In this document: in pieces, positions 1 through 9,608 of the stretch | How the letters are laid out: every line of letters starts with the position of its first letter | Position numbering within the stretch: position 1 is the stretch's first letter | Made by a program: the position numbers and the translations under genes | Assembly: GCA_026410415.1 (NCBI GenBank) | Contig: JAPMLR010000006.1 | Coordinates: forward strand, 2,135 to 66,134 | Direction of reading: 5' to 3' | Source: Denitratimonas yunnanensis (SeqCode) | GTDB taxonomy: Bacteria > Pseudomonadota > Gammaproteobacteria > Xanthomonadales > Xanthomonadaceae | Length of the DNA: 64,000 bases | The notes under the pieces: generated by a model | The model's database searches: none | Told to the model about the DNA's origin: nothing | What the model saw: only the letters and a program-made list of their open reading frames with translations

Positions 1-3000
1 ACACCGACTTGACCAAGGTCAGGCTCGGGTTCTGGATCGGCGTATCGGTGTCATCGGGATCCGAAGGCACCGGATCGGGCGTCGGGTTGGTCGGCGTCGC
101 CGGTGGCGTGCCTTCGGCCGTCGCCACGTTGTGCACGTTGCCCGCGTCCACGTCGCCCGGCTGCACCGTGTAGCTGCCGGTGCAGGTGGTCGAGGCACCC
201 GGAGCCAGCGTGGTCGCGGCGCAGACGGCCGGGGCATCCAGGATCGGATCGTTGATCGCGATGCCGCTCAGCACCGTGTTGCCAGTGTTGGTCACCACGA
301 AGCTGTACGCGATCACGTCGCCCGCCGTGTACGGACCGGTCGAGGTCACCGATTTGACGAGGGTGAGCGACGAGGTTTCTCCGACGACCAAGGTTGCCGT
401 GGCGGTATCGCAGGTGGGTGGCGTCGTCGCCGGCACCATGCAGATGGTGTACGGATAGGTGTAGGTTCCCGGCGGCATCAACGGCGGCACGGTGATGGTG
501 CCATCCGGATTCATCACCAACGCGGGGTCGGACGGGGTGCCCGGCGTCAGCGATGCATTGCCCCCAATTACCGTGGGGCCATTGCCCAGCGTGTCGTTGC
601 CGATGACCGAAGGGGTGGTGCCGCCGGCGACGCCATCGATGGGCGTTCCGGTGAAATCATCATCCAGCGCATCGATGATCGGCGGGTTCAGCACCGTGCT
701 GTTGTTGCCGCCCGTTCCGGTGCCGCCATTGGAATCATTCACCGCACCCGTGGTGCCGGTGAAAGTCACATCGGTCGGGCCTGTATCGCTGCCGCCCGGC
801 GTACCCGGCGCGGTGTAGTCGAAGGTGCAGATGATGGCATTGCCCATTGCCACGTTCGTCGGTGGCGTCGGCAAACAGACGAGGTTGCTGATCGCACCCG
901 CATCCACGCTCGGTACGCAGGTGGCGTTCGTCGCCGACGAAGGTCCGGCGTTGGTGCAGGTCAGCGTTGCACCCGCCACCACCTCACCCGGTTCCAGCAC
1001 GGCCGGGATGCCGCCGAAGGCCGGCGTCATGTCGGCCAGCTCGGACGTCACCGTCAGGGTTGCGGTATCGCATTGCGTCTGGTTCGGGGCCGGGGCGCAG
1101 ACCTGATAGGTCACGGTGCAGGGGTTGGGCGTGGCATCGAAGGTCGCGGTACCACCGGCGCTCACGCTGCCGTTGACACAGGTGCCGCCGGTGTAGGTGA
1201 AGGTGCTGCCCGGCGGATAGTCGTCGTTGGAGGTCAGGTCGAAGGTGTTGCCCGTCGAGCCGCCCGGTACGCTGGTCGCATCGTCCACCGCATCGATGAT
1301 CGGCACTTCCACATCCGTGCTGTTGTTGCTCGGGTCGATATCGTTGTCCGCGCCGGTGGTACCGGTGAAAGTCACATCGGTCGGCCCTGTATCGCTGCCG
1401 CCCGGCGTACCCGGCGCGGTGTAGTCGAAGGTGCAAACCATGGCATCGCCCACGGCTACGCTCGCAGGTGGCGTCGGCACGCATACGATGTTGCTGATCG
1501 TGCCCACATCCACGCTCGGCACGCAGGTCGCAGCAACGGCGCTGCCTGGCCCGTTGTTGACGCACGTGAGCGTGCCGGCGAAGACTTCACCCGGTTCCAG
1601 CACGGCCGGAATGCCGCTGAACACCGGCTCCATGTCCGCGCCTTCGACGCCGGTGACGACCGTGGAGCTGCACGCCGGATCGGCCGGGTCCAGTGTGCAA
1701 TTCGAATCGCCACCACCGGTCACGGTTGCCGTATTGGTCACCGGACTGCTGATTCCAGCGGTGGGGGTGACAGGAATGGTGAAGCTGGCCACGTTGTCAT
1801 TCACGACCAGCCCGTAGCCGAGCGGAGCCGGGATGGTACAGACCACGGTCTGGCTGGCGGGCGGATTGAGGACGCAACCTGCCGGCAATGTGCCGATGGT
1901 GAGACCAGTGGGAATCACGTCGGTGATGACGCTGTCGGCGTAGGTCGGCGCGTTCGTGTTGGTCACCGTCAGCGTGTAGCTGGCCGGCACGCCGATCTCG
2001 AAGTTGCCCGGATCAACCGAGACGGTCTTTTCGATCGAAAGAACCGGCTGCGTCACCGGGATGGTGAAGATGGCGTCGCGACTCTCCATTACTCCGGGGC
2101 GTGGGAGAAGGTCGGTATTGTCGCAATCGTTGACCAGACTGTCGCACGCCATGTTCACCGACTCGTCGCCATCGTCGTCGATGGCGCGGAAGGTGAAGGA
2201 GGTACCGGTGGGCTGGTTGGTTTCGAACCACAGATCCTGCGCCTGAGCCAAGGTGATCGGCTCACCGGCGGTCAAAGGAGTCAGAGTGACGCCAACGCGC
2301 TTGTACAGCCTGCATCCACCAGCGGGATAGGCGGGCAGCGGCCCGGAGCCGGGAACATGACACGCCGGCAAGGTCTGGACGCGGTACGACACCACCGTGC
2401 CATCGCCATCCCAGCCTTGCAGTGCGGCATCCAGGCCGCCGACCAGCAGCCGCGCAGGCGGGGCGGTGGGCGTTACTGCATCGGCGTGTACGTCGATGGC
2501 GACGGGCGGTTCGTTCGGCGGCGCGTCTTCATCGACGATCAACACCCGGAAGTCTTCCATTTCACCGTCGCCGGCAAACCGCAGCGCTCGCTCATCGAGG
2601 TTCGGCGTGGCGGGCAGGTCAGCCAGATTGGTCGCCGTGGTCAGGCGCAGGCGCACATAGCGCCAGCCCGGCGTCAGGCCGGACAATCCGGTCCAGTTGA
2701 GCGTTATCGTCTGGCCGGTGCCGGGGACGGGATTCTGGGGGATGGCGAGGCCATTGGCCCCACCGTTGGCGAAGTATTCGCCCGGCTCGAAAACACCGTT
2801 GTTGTTCCAGTCCACCCAGGCATACAGACGCGCCGGCACGGGATCGCCATCTGCGTCGAGCGCCTCGTTGAATACCCGGATATCGAAAGCGTGACTGGTT
2901 GCGGTATCGGGCAGCGTCAACTGGGCCGGGTTGGTCGGCGCATCTTCCTCGCAACCGCCGGGCCCCCAATCACCGCAATCGCCCAAGGGTGCGGTGTTGT

Positions 3001-4729
3001 CGGTGGAAATGACCACGCTGTGCGGTGTGTCGTCATTCACTCTCGGCCAGTTTTCGCCCAGGTACAGGCGGTTTTCAGGGTCCACACCCACCTGCGGCGG
3101 GTTCGGGTATTCCTGTTCGATGTAGAAGTGCGAGGCGAGATTGCCGCCGCCGCCCGCTTCGTAGATTGCGGGCGCATCGCCATAGTCGTAGCCGGTGGAG
3201 CCACAGATGTTGAGAACCGGGGTTTCTTCGCAGTTGAAGGGTCCGAAGTCCATCTCGGAGTCATTCGCGCCATGACCCATGCTGCCGGAGATTCTGTGGC
3301 CGACATAGCAAAACTTGGCGCTGCGCTCACGCATGTACACGGTGGTATGGCCGCCTACTTCCACCAGCTTGGCGAAGTGCGAGCCTGGCAGGAAACCCTC
3401 AGGAATGCCGGGGTGGCACGCTCTTATGGGAGGAGTGCCTGCACCGCTGTTTGGCGTGCAGCCGTCCGCCAAAGCATCCGCAGCGGCGTAGCCCGGGCCA
3501 TGCTTGCGCCCGATCATCCTTCCGCTGTTCGAGCCCCATGTGTAAAGGACACCACCATCGGTGATCAGCGCGGCCGCGGCACCGCCATTACCTCCGCCAA
3601 TGTCGTGCTCCTGCACGCTGATGAACTTGACATCGGTGAACGCGCCAGCAGAAACATTGGAATCGCCTACGGCGGGTCGTTCCACAGCCACCCAACTCGT
3701 TCTTGTGATGGTGGTGAAATCTCCCAACTGGCGCTGGACATTGCTGCCCATCGAGAACAGGTGGCCGCTGTCGAACAGAACGAAGTAGGAGTTGGTGTTC
3801 GCGCCGCTTTGTCCGGTGACGCCGATCATCTTCGGCACCGCCCCGGGTACTGGTGCGGCGGGCAGGGTCATCCGTACGGCGTGCGGGCGGGAGGCGACTG
3901 CGCTGCCGTCGCCGAGGAAGGTAGCGGGCCCCCACGTCCAGGCTTCGACCACGCCGCCCGTGTTCGTCAGCGCCATCATGGCGCCGCTACCCGCTGCAGT
4001 GCCCCTCTGCCCTCGGAGCGCGAAAACGTTTTGCAACGGCACCAGAGGATTGGTGGTTGCATTGTAGGGCTGGCTCGGGTCCGCCGGCCGCTGGACCCGG
4101 TGCCATTGATTGTCGGTTGCGGGACTGTTGTCCCCCAGCAGGGCCGGGACATTGCTGCTCTGGTTCCCCAACACCCAAGCATCGCCCGTCTTGGTGACGA
4201 TGGTCAGCAATCGGTAGGTGGCGAAAAGTTGATCCACATCGTCGGGCACCACGCCCGTCGGCAAGCCATCGGCTTTCCCGTTGACTGCGAACTTCTGGAA
4301 ATTATTACCCGCCTTGATGCCGGCATTGATCACCGTGCCTGCGCCACCCCATGCATACAGGCCATCGGTGGCAAGCATGATGGTCTGGTGGCTGGTCACA
4401 TTGCTGCCGCTGGTCACCAACAGCGGCGCCGCGGTTCCCAGCGCCGAATAGTTGACCCCGTTGAGGTCTTGCGGCGAAAGAACATTTCCGGCGCTGGCGC
4501 CCATCTGCTCTCCCCAGCCCGCCCACGAACCATCCGTGCGCTGCGCCACCGATTGGTGGAAGGAGCTGGTGATGATGTCGTACAGCTTCTCGGGATCGCA
4601 GGTCTGCGCCTGGCTGGGCGAGACGAACACCGCCGCCATCAACGGTACGGCAAACAACATCCTGCGCGACAGGCGCGCAAGACCAGCTATCCGCGATGCT
4701 TTTGGAGCATCAGTTATCAAGGTGTCCAA
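1..4729 (-). CDS. Giant secreted RCC1-like / GEVED / DUF11 repeat protein, 3' end outside window
   Basis: About 1,576 codons are open from a TTG start at 4729 to the window edge, so the C-terminus is missing. AAGGAG (4735-4740) lies 5 nt before the TTG. The N-terminus has a basic stretch, a hydrophobic core (MLFAVPLMAAVFV) and a likely cleavage site after SPSQA. Residues about 60-430 hold RCC1-like blades (DGLYAWGG, HLFSMGSN, VLYTWGSN). A DYGDAP motif near residue 515 and the following region to about 735 match GEVED-type domains. From about residue 895, Thr/Asn/Pro-rich DUF11-like repeats follow, ending with SLTLVKSV motifs. Family knowledge: such proteins are exported, often anchored by a C-terminal sorting signal such as IPTL-CTERM, which cannot be seen here. 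Role unknown, probably surface or matrix. The long opposite-strand open frame is its shadow. Confidence 0.85.
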   Translation of the reverse strand, partial: MDTLITDAPKASRIAGLARLSRRMLFAVPLMAAVFVSPSQAQTCDPEKLYDIITSSFHQSVAQRTDGSWAGWGEQMGASAGNVLSPQDLNGVNYSALGTAAPLLVTSGSNVTSHQTIMLATDGLYAWGGAGTVINAGIKAGNNFQKFAVNGKADGLPTGVVPDDVDQLFATYRLLTIVTKTGDAWVLGNQSSNVPALLGDNSPATDNQWHRVQRPADPSQPYNATTNPLVPLQNVFALRGQRGTAAGSGAMMALTNTGGVVEAWTWGPATFLGDGSAVASRPHAVRMTLPAAPVPGAVPKMIGVTGQSGANTNSYFVLFDSGHLFSMGSNVQRQLGDFTTITRTSWVAVERPAVGDSNVSAGAFTDVKFISVQEHDIGGGNGGAAAALITDGGVLYTWGSNSGRMIGRKHGPGYAAADALADGCTPNSGAGTPPIRACHPGIPEGFLPGSHFAKLVEVGGHTTVYMRERSAKFCYVGHRISGSMGHGANDSEMDFGPFNCEETPVLNICGSTGYDYGDAPAIYEAGGGGNLASHFYIEQEYPNPPQVGVDPENRLYLGENWPRVNDDTPHSVVISTDNTAPLGDCGDWGPGGCEEDAPTNPAQLTLPDTATSHAFDIRVFNEALDADGDPVPARLYAWVDWNNNGVFEPGEYFANGGANGLAIPQNPVPGTGQTITLNWTGLSGLTPGWRYVRLRLTTATNLADLPATPNLDERALRFAGDGEMEDFRVLIVDEDAPPNEPPVAIDVHADAVTPTAPPARLLVGGLDAALQGWDGDGTVVSYRVQTLPACHVPGSGPLPAYPAGGCRLYKRVGVTLTPLTAGEPITLAQAQDLWFETNQPTGTSFTFRAIDDDGDESVNMACDSLVNDCDNTDLLPRPGVMESRDAIFTIPVTQPVLSIEKTVSVDPGNFEIGVPASYTLTVTNTNAPTYADSVITDVIPTGLTIGTLPAGCVLNPPASQTVVCTIPAPLGYGLVVNDNVASFTIPVTPTAGISSPVTNTATVTGGGDSNCTLDPADPACSSTVVTGVEGADMEPVFSGIPAVLEPGEVFAGTLTCVNNGPGSAVAATCVPSVDVGTISNIVCVPTPPASVAVGDAMVCTFDYTAPGTPGGSDTGPTDVTFTGTTGADNDIDPSNNSTDVEVPIIDAVDDATSVPGGSTGNTFDLTSNDDYPPGSTFTYTGGTCVNGSVSAGGTATFDATPNPCTVTYQVCAPAPNQTQCDTATLTVTSELADMTPAFGGIPAVLEPGEVVAGATLTCTNAGPSSATNATCVPSVDAGAISNLVCLPTPPTNVAMGNAIICTFDYTAPGTPGGSDTGPTDVTFTGTTGAVNDSNGGTGTGGNNSTVLNPPIIDALDDDFTGTPIDGVAGGTTPSVIGNDTLGNGPTVIGGNASLTPGTPSDPALVMNPDGTITVPPLMPPGTYTYPYTICMVPATTPPTCDTATATLVVGETSSLTLVKSVTSTGPYTAGDVIAYSFVVTNTGNTVLSGIAINDPILDAPAVCAATTLAPGASTTCTGSYTVQPGDVDAGNVHNVATAEGTPPATPTNPTPDPVPSDPDDTDTPIQNPSLTLVKSV
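751..1660 (-). repeat. Two tandem ~202-residue repeats inside the DUF11 region
   Basis: The block starting at 751 recurs at 1357 (offset 606 bp, 202 codons), and the far end recurs at 985 versus 1588 (offset 603), so there is one codon of length difference. Stretches of more than 50 bp near 761-823 and 1367-1430 are almost identical. This indicates recent duplication or gene conversion of a DUF11-type module in the gene above. Confidence 0.8.
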
Positions 4730-5301
4730 GGTGTCTCCTTAAATGTTCCCGACGAACAGTTCCGAACCCATGCAGGGCATACATACAGCTACGCCACAGA
4801 CACGCATCCCCGACCACTCAGCGGTGCGCGCCACGATGCCAGCTTCGATACGAAGCCAGAGGTCGTTCTGGATCGAGCGTGCATGTGCATCCCCTACCCT
4901 GTTACGCCCCTTCTCCCGCACCAATGTCCCGGATGGGGTGTGTGGCCTGATGTGGCTCGGAAATCGTACCCCGAATGCTCAAGAAATAAACAAGAAATAC
5001 AGCGTAAATAATTGAAATATAAGATAATTTCACGCTATAAATCGATTAGTCACGCTTTCTTTCATCCCGACGCAAAGCGGGTCTGTCTTGATTTCGGCAT
5101 GCGTCTGACGCATGGACGTTTGACGACGAGGGTGCGATCCCGACGCTCAGGCAAGCACGAGGCTGCGGCGGAGTGCCGGCTTGCTCGCACGCGCGCACCG
5201 CGCTTTGAGGAGTGCGCTTTGAGGAGAACGTTGCGGCGGGAGCACAAACGAAAACGGCCCCGCAAGCGGGGCCGTTTCATGTTCGTGGCGGCGAAGATGG
5301 A
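4730..5301. other. Intergenic region with an AT-rich island
   Basis: No convincing gene lies in these 572 bases; the short frames have no homology that I recognise. The stretch at about 4980-5060 is strikingly AT-rich (runs such as aaataattgaaatataagat) compared with the GC-rich surroundings. It probably holds the promoter for the large minus-strand gene at 4729. The right end carries the rpoH terminator. Confidence 0.5.
5252..5277 (-). terminator. Rho-independent terminator of rpoH
   Basis: A 12-bp stem (AAACGGCCCCGC paired with GCGGGGCCGTTT, two-base loop) lies 25 bp past the rpoH stop. On the minus strand it runs into TTTTCGTTTG. Confidence 0.8.
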
Positions 5302-6162
<861 letters not shown>

Positions 6163-6196
6163 GTTGAATGTTCCTGTCGGTGGGGCTGCCGGAAGT

Positions 6197-6223
6197 TTAG
6201 CAGTCTGGGCCTTTGAGTGCTAA
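6197..6223 (-). promoter_or_regulatory. CIRCE-type HrcA operator before rpoH
   Basis: Read towards rpoH, the left arm is TTAGCACTC, then exactly nine bases, then GACTGCTAA. The established CIRCE consensus is TTAGCACTC-N9-GAGTGCTAA, so 17 of 18 arm positions match and the spacing is exact. The element ends 35 bp before the rpoH ATG. A weak promoter may overlap it (TTAGCA at 6218-6223 and TAAACT at 6194-6199, 18-bp spacer). Inference: HrcA represses rpoH transcription. Confidence 0.8.
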
Positions 6224-6301
6224 GACGGGCTGGAGTTCCCGTTGCAATCGATTCCAGATTGGCCCGGCGATTGGGTTTGCCAGCCTGCGGACCGATTTCG
6301 T

Positions 6302-7027
6302 TCAGCTCGCGGACAGCATCGCCTCGACGTGCGTCCTGTCGGGCAGGCTCCAGTCGATCGGTGCGATGCCATGCTTGGACAGGTAGTTGTTGCTGGCGGA
6401 AAAGTGACTGCACCCCAGAAATCCGCGATGCGCCGACAACGGCGAAGGATGCGGCGCACGCAGCACCAGATGCCGGCGGGCATCGATGAACTGCCCCTTC
6501 TTCTGCGCGTAGCTGCCCCAAAGCAGGAACACCAGATGGTCGCGCTCCTCGGCCAACCGCCGGATGGCTTGATCGGTGAAGCCCTCCCAACCTTTCCCCT
6601 GATGCGAGCCAGCCCGGGCGCGCTCCACCGTCAGCACCGCATTGAGCAGCAGCACGCCACGCCGTGCCCAAGGCAGCAGGCAACCGTGGTCGGGACGGGA
6701 AATGCGCAGATCGCGATCGATCTCGGCGAAGATGTTCTGCAGCGAGGGCGGTACCGGAACGCCGGGCAACACCGAGAAGCACAGGCCATGCGCCTGGCCG
6801 GGGCCGTGGTAAGGATCCTGTCCGAGGATGACGACTTTGACCTGATCGAACGGCGTGGCATCCAGCGCCGCGAAAATCTGCCGCGCCGGCGGATAGATCA
6901 CCTTGCCGCGCGAATGCTCGTCCAGCAGGAATTGCCGCAGCCGCTCCATCGTGGAATCCGCCAGAACATCACGGAGGCGCGACTTCCAGCCTGGCTCAAG
7001 CCGGATGCGGTCCTGCGCTGCGCTCAC
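6302..7027 (-). CDS. ung: Uracil-DNA glycosylase, family 1
   Basis: Removes uracil from DNA as the first step of base excision repair. The 241-residue protein has the water-activating motif [18 protein letters not shown] (catalytic Asp in GQDPYHG) and the second active-site motif [13 protein letters not shown]. The start is GTG at 7027, which overlaps the TGA of the upstream response regulator gene in a GTGA junction. It is therefore translationally coupled to the ftsE-ftsX-regulator block. Confidence 0.96.
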   Translation of the reverse strand: MSAAQDRIRLEPGWKSRLRDVLADSTMERLRQFLLDEHSRGKVIYPPARQIFAALDATPFDQVKVVILGQDPYHGPGQAHGLCFSVLPGVPVPPSLQNIFAEIDRDLRISRPDHGCLLPWARRGVLLLNAVLTVERARAGSHQGKGWEGFTDQAIRRLAEERDHLVFLLWGSYAQKKGQFIDARRHLVLRAPHPSPLSAHRGFLGCSHFSASNNYLSKHGIAPIDWSLPDRTHVEAMLSAS

Positions 7028-7881
7028 GACGCTGCGGCGGTGCTGCGCTCACGCATGAGGCGGCCCACGCGCAGCTGGAAAATCAGTTTGGTGATGAGCA
7101 GGCGTTCTTCGATGGGCTTCTGCACCAGATCGTTGGCCCCCACCTTGATGAGTGCGCTCTGATTGGCCGGATTGTCGTCTCCGGTCATCACCAGCACCGG
7201 CAGCAAGCCCTTGCCATACCCGTACTCGGGGCCGCGCAGGCGTTCGAGCAGGTCTTTTCCGGTGAGGCCGCTCTTCAGATACACATCGGTCAGAATCACG
7301 TCCGGGCCGGGAATGTTGCCCTGCTCGCGTGCCGTGTCCAAGTGGGCCAGTGCATCCTCGACACTGATGACGTGGGTCACCCTGAGCCCGTGCTTTTCCA
7401 TCATCCGACGCGTGGCCATGGCGACAACCTTGCTGTCCTCCACGTACAACACCTCGCCACCGGTTTCCGGCTCGGGACGCACATAGCCCTGAATGAAGGC
7501 CGACAGCGCCGAGAATCCCAGCCCTTTGTCGAAGTAGTCGGTCACTTCGTCGCCGAAACTGCGGTTGACCAGCCGCTCCTGCGCATCACCGGAAACCACG
7601 ATGATCGGGATGTAGGCTTGCGGCGCATGCTCCCGGATGTAATGCGCCAACTCGAGACCGTCGATATCGGGCAGACGCAACGCGGTCGTGACCAGATCGA
7701 CGACGCCTTCCTGCAGCGCGACCTTGGCTTCCTCGCCGTTCTCGCAGGAAATCACCGTGACCCCGGGCACGTCCTTGACCAGCACCTGCTCGATCAGCTT
7801 GCGCGCGACGCGGGAACCATCGACCACCATGATGCGTGGTGTGTCGCTGGTGATGTGCCGGGTAATGCTCGACGCACTCAT
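7024..7881 (-). CDS. Two-receiver response regulator with degenerate first domain
   Basis: The 285-residue protein is two CheY-like receiver domains in tandem with no output domain. In the first (about 15-135) the phospho-acceptor Asp is replaced by Ala67 ([11 protein letters not shown]), and the acidic pair is reduced to VVDG. In the second (about 142-270) the acidic pair is VED and the acceptor is Asp199 (LTDVYLKSG). The start ATG at 7881 overlaps the ftsX stop (ATGA); its own stop overlaps ung. Open frame continues upstream of 7881 but reads through ftsX in another frame, so I reject the longer start. Partner kinase unknown. The first domain is probably a pseudo-receiver used for protein contacts. 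Confidence 0.88.
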   Translation of the reverse strand: MSASSITRHITSDTPRIMVVDGSRVARKLIEQVLVKDVPGVTVISCENGEEAKVALQEGVVDLVTTALRLPDIDGLELAHYIREHAPQAYIPIIVVSGDAQERLVNRSFGDEVTDYFDKGLGFSALSAFIQGYVRPEPETGGEVLYVEDSKVVAMATRRMMEKHGLRVTHVISVEDALAHLDTAREQGNIPGPDVILTDVYLKSGLTGKDLLERLRGPEYGYGKGLLPVLVMTGDDNPANQSALIKVGANDLVQKPIEERLLITKLIFQLRVGRLMRERSTAAAS

Positions 7882-8858
7882 GCCTGCGCCTCCGCGTTGC
7901 TTCGCCGCAAATGGTGGCCAGCCGCCAGCCAGGCGCCCAGCCAACCCAGCGCGATGGAAACCGCCAGCGCGGAGATAGCCAGCATGGGATCCAGCCCTTT
8001 CATCGAGTAGTGGCTTCCGTAACTCTCCACCAATGCAGCGACGGGGGTTCGCAGGAACCAGGGCGCCAGCCCGGCGACGGCCAGCGCCAGACTGCCCGCG
8101 AACAATCCATACCATGCGCCCAGATACAGGAACGGCCGTCGCACGAAGCCATCGGTTGCCCCCAGCAATTGCACCGTCTGAATCTCCTCGGCCCGACCCT
8201 GAATGTCCAGGCGCACAGTATTGCCCACTACCAGCAGGACGCCAACGCCCAGAAGCGCCGCCGTCACCCACACCAGCCGCCGCCCGAAATCCAGCCACGC
8301 CGACAGGCGCGAACGCCACTGCGCATCATGCTGCACGAAGTCGATGCCGGGCAACGCACGCAGCCGTTGCGTCAGCTCCAGCGGGTCAACTCCGATCACG
8401 GGCGTCGCCACCAGGACGGCCGGCAACGGATTGTCATCGAGCAGCGCCAGCGCATCGGCGAAATCCGCCATTTCCCGAAACTCGGCCAGCCCTTCTTCCG
8501 GCGTGCGCACCAGCACGTGCTCGATCTGTGAATCAGCACGCAGTTGCTTCGCGAGCACCTGCGCGGCATCGGTGCCCGCATCCGTGGACAGAAACAGGCT
8601 GACTTCGCGCGATTCGCGGAAGCTGCCGGAAAGCCGTTCGATATTGCCGATCAGCATCGCCAGGCACAGCGGAAGGACCAACGCCACCGCCATCACGCCC
8701 ACCGTGAGTGCCGTGGCCCACGGGCGCTGCATCATGCGGCCGATGCTGGAAAACAGGCTGTACAAATGCAGATCACGCCACGCGCGCAGGCGCTCGCGCA
8801 GTCCCGGGCCGGGGGGTTTGGACACGTTGCGGGAGTGACGCTCGCTCTTGCCACTCAT
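7878..8858 (-). CDS. ftsX: Cell division ABC transporter permease FtsX
   Basis: Inner-membrane partner of FtsE; the pair couples ATP hydrolysis to septal peptidoglycan hydrolases. The 326-residue protein has a basic cytoplasmic N-terminus, a first membrane segment near residues 50-70 (ALTVGVMAVALVLPLCLAML), a periplasmic domain to about 190, and three further membrane segments, as in FtsX. The VQLLGATDGFVRRPFLYLG coupling region is typical. ATGA overlaps on both sides (with ftsE at 8855-8858 and the response regulator at 7878-7881) show one operon. Confidence 0.95.
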   Translation of the reverse strand: MSGKSERHSRNVSKPPGPGLRERLRAWRDLHLYSLFSSIGRMMQRPWATALTVGVMAVALVLPLCLAMLIGNIERLSGSFRESREVSLFLSTDAGTDAAQVLAKQLRADSQIEHVLVRTPEEGLAEFREMADFADALALLDDNPLPAVLVATPVIGVDPLELTQRLRALPGIDFVQHDAQWRSRLSAWLDFGRRLVWVTAALLGVGVLLVVGNTVRLDIQGRAEEIQTVQLLGATDGFVRRPFLYLGAWYGLFAGSLALAVAGLAPWFLRTPVAALVESYGSHYSMKGLDPMLAISALAVSIALGWLGAWLAAGHHLRRSNAEAQA

Positions 8859-9556
8859 GCGCCCGCTCCATCGGCCGACTCGGGGCGGTAGTCATCGATC
8901 AGACGCCCATGATCGAGCACCAGCACGCGCTTTCTCAGGCGCCGTACCTGATGCAGGTCGTGGCTGGCGACCAGCACGCTGGTGCCCTGCGAGGGCAAGG
9001 TCGCGAACAACTCCATGATCTCGGCGGCCAGTTGCGGATCGAGGTTGCCGGTCGGCTCATCGGCCACCAGCACGTCCGGCCGCGCGACCACGGCGCGCGC
9101 GATGCCCACGCGCTGCTGCTCGCCGCTGGACAATGCCGTCGGCAGCGCGCGCTCGCGTTCCGCCAGCCCCACCTTCTCCAGAACCACACGAACACGCTTG
9201 CCGATCTCCGCACGCGGAACGCCCGCAATGACCAATGGCAGCGCGACGTTGTCGAACAGACTGCGATCCATCAGCAGGCGGTGATCCTGGAACACCACAC
9301 CGACGCGGCGGCGATGCGCCGGCAAGCCACGCCGCTTCACCGTCGCGAGGTTGCGCTCGCCAAAGAACACCGTGCCGCGCGTGGGACGTTCGCTCAGGTG
9401 GATCAATCGCAGCATGGTGCTCTTGCCTGCGCCCGAGTGACCGGTGACGAACAGCATCTCGCCTTCGTCCACCGCAAAGCTGACATCGCAAAGCGCCTCG
9501 TGCCCGCCTGGATAGCGTTTGCTGACGTGATCGAATCGAAGCTGGCTCATGGACAT
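8855..9556 (-). CDS. ftsE: Cell division ATP-binding protein FtsE
   Basis: ABC ATPase of the FtsEX complex. Walker A is GHSGAGKST, the Q-loop region VFQDHRLL, the signature LSSGEQQRVGIARA, Walker B VLVADEPTGNLD and the switch His ASHDLHQV. The start is unsettled: ATG at 9556 (MSMSQLRF) or ATG at 9550 (MSQLRF), with no strong ribosome-binding site before either; a longer ATG at 9580 adds residues not typical of FtsE. The gene overlaps ftsX by 4 bp. Confidence 0.95.
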   Translation of the reverse strand: MSMSQLRFDHVSKRYPGGHEALCDVSFAVDEGEMLFVTGHSGAGKSTMLRLIHLSERPTRGTVFFGERNLATVKRRGLPAHRRRVGVVFQDHRLLMDRSLFDNVALPLVIAGVPRAEIGKRVRVVLEKVGLAERERALPTALSSGEQQRVGIARAVVARPDVLVADEPTGNLDPQLAAEIMELFATLPSQGTSVLVASHDLHQVRRLRKRVLVLDHGRLIDDYRPESADGAGA

Positions 9557-9608
9557 GCGGAAGCGGACGAACCGCCGCACGTTAGCATCGCGCCTGCGGC
9601 TTGACCAT

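Noticed and set aside
751..1660. CRISPR-like repeats at the left end
   Set aside because: The repeats are long, coding and in frame (202 codons), not short repeats with spacers.
131..5011. 1,626-codon open frame on the plus strand
   Set aside because: Its translation is a low-complexity Arg/Gly/His mixture. The minus-strand frame has clear RCC1, GEVED and DUF11 motifs and a signal peptide.
6163..6196. RNA thermometer in the rpoH leader
   Set aside because: The leader between the likely transcript start and ATG is too short to form a convincing structure; the CIRCE site explains the conserved-looking repeat better.
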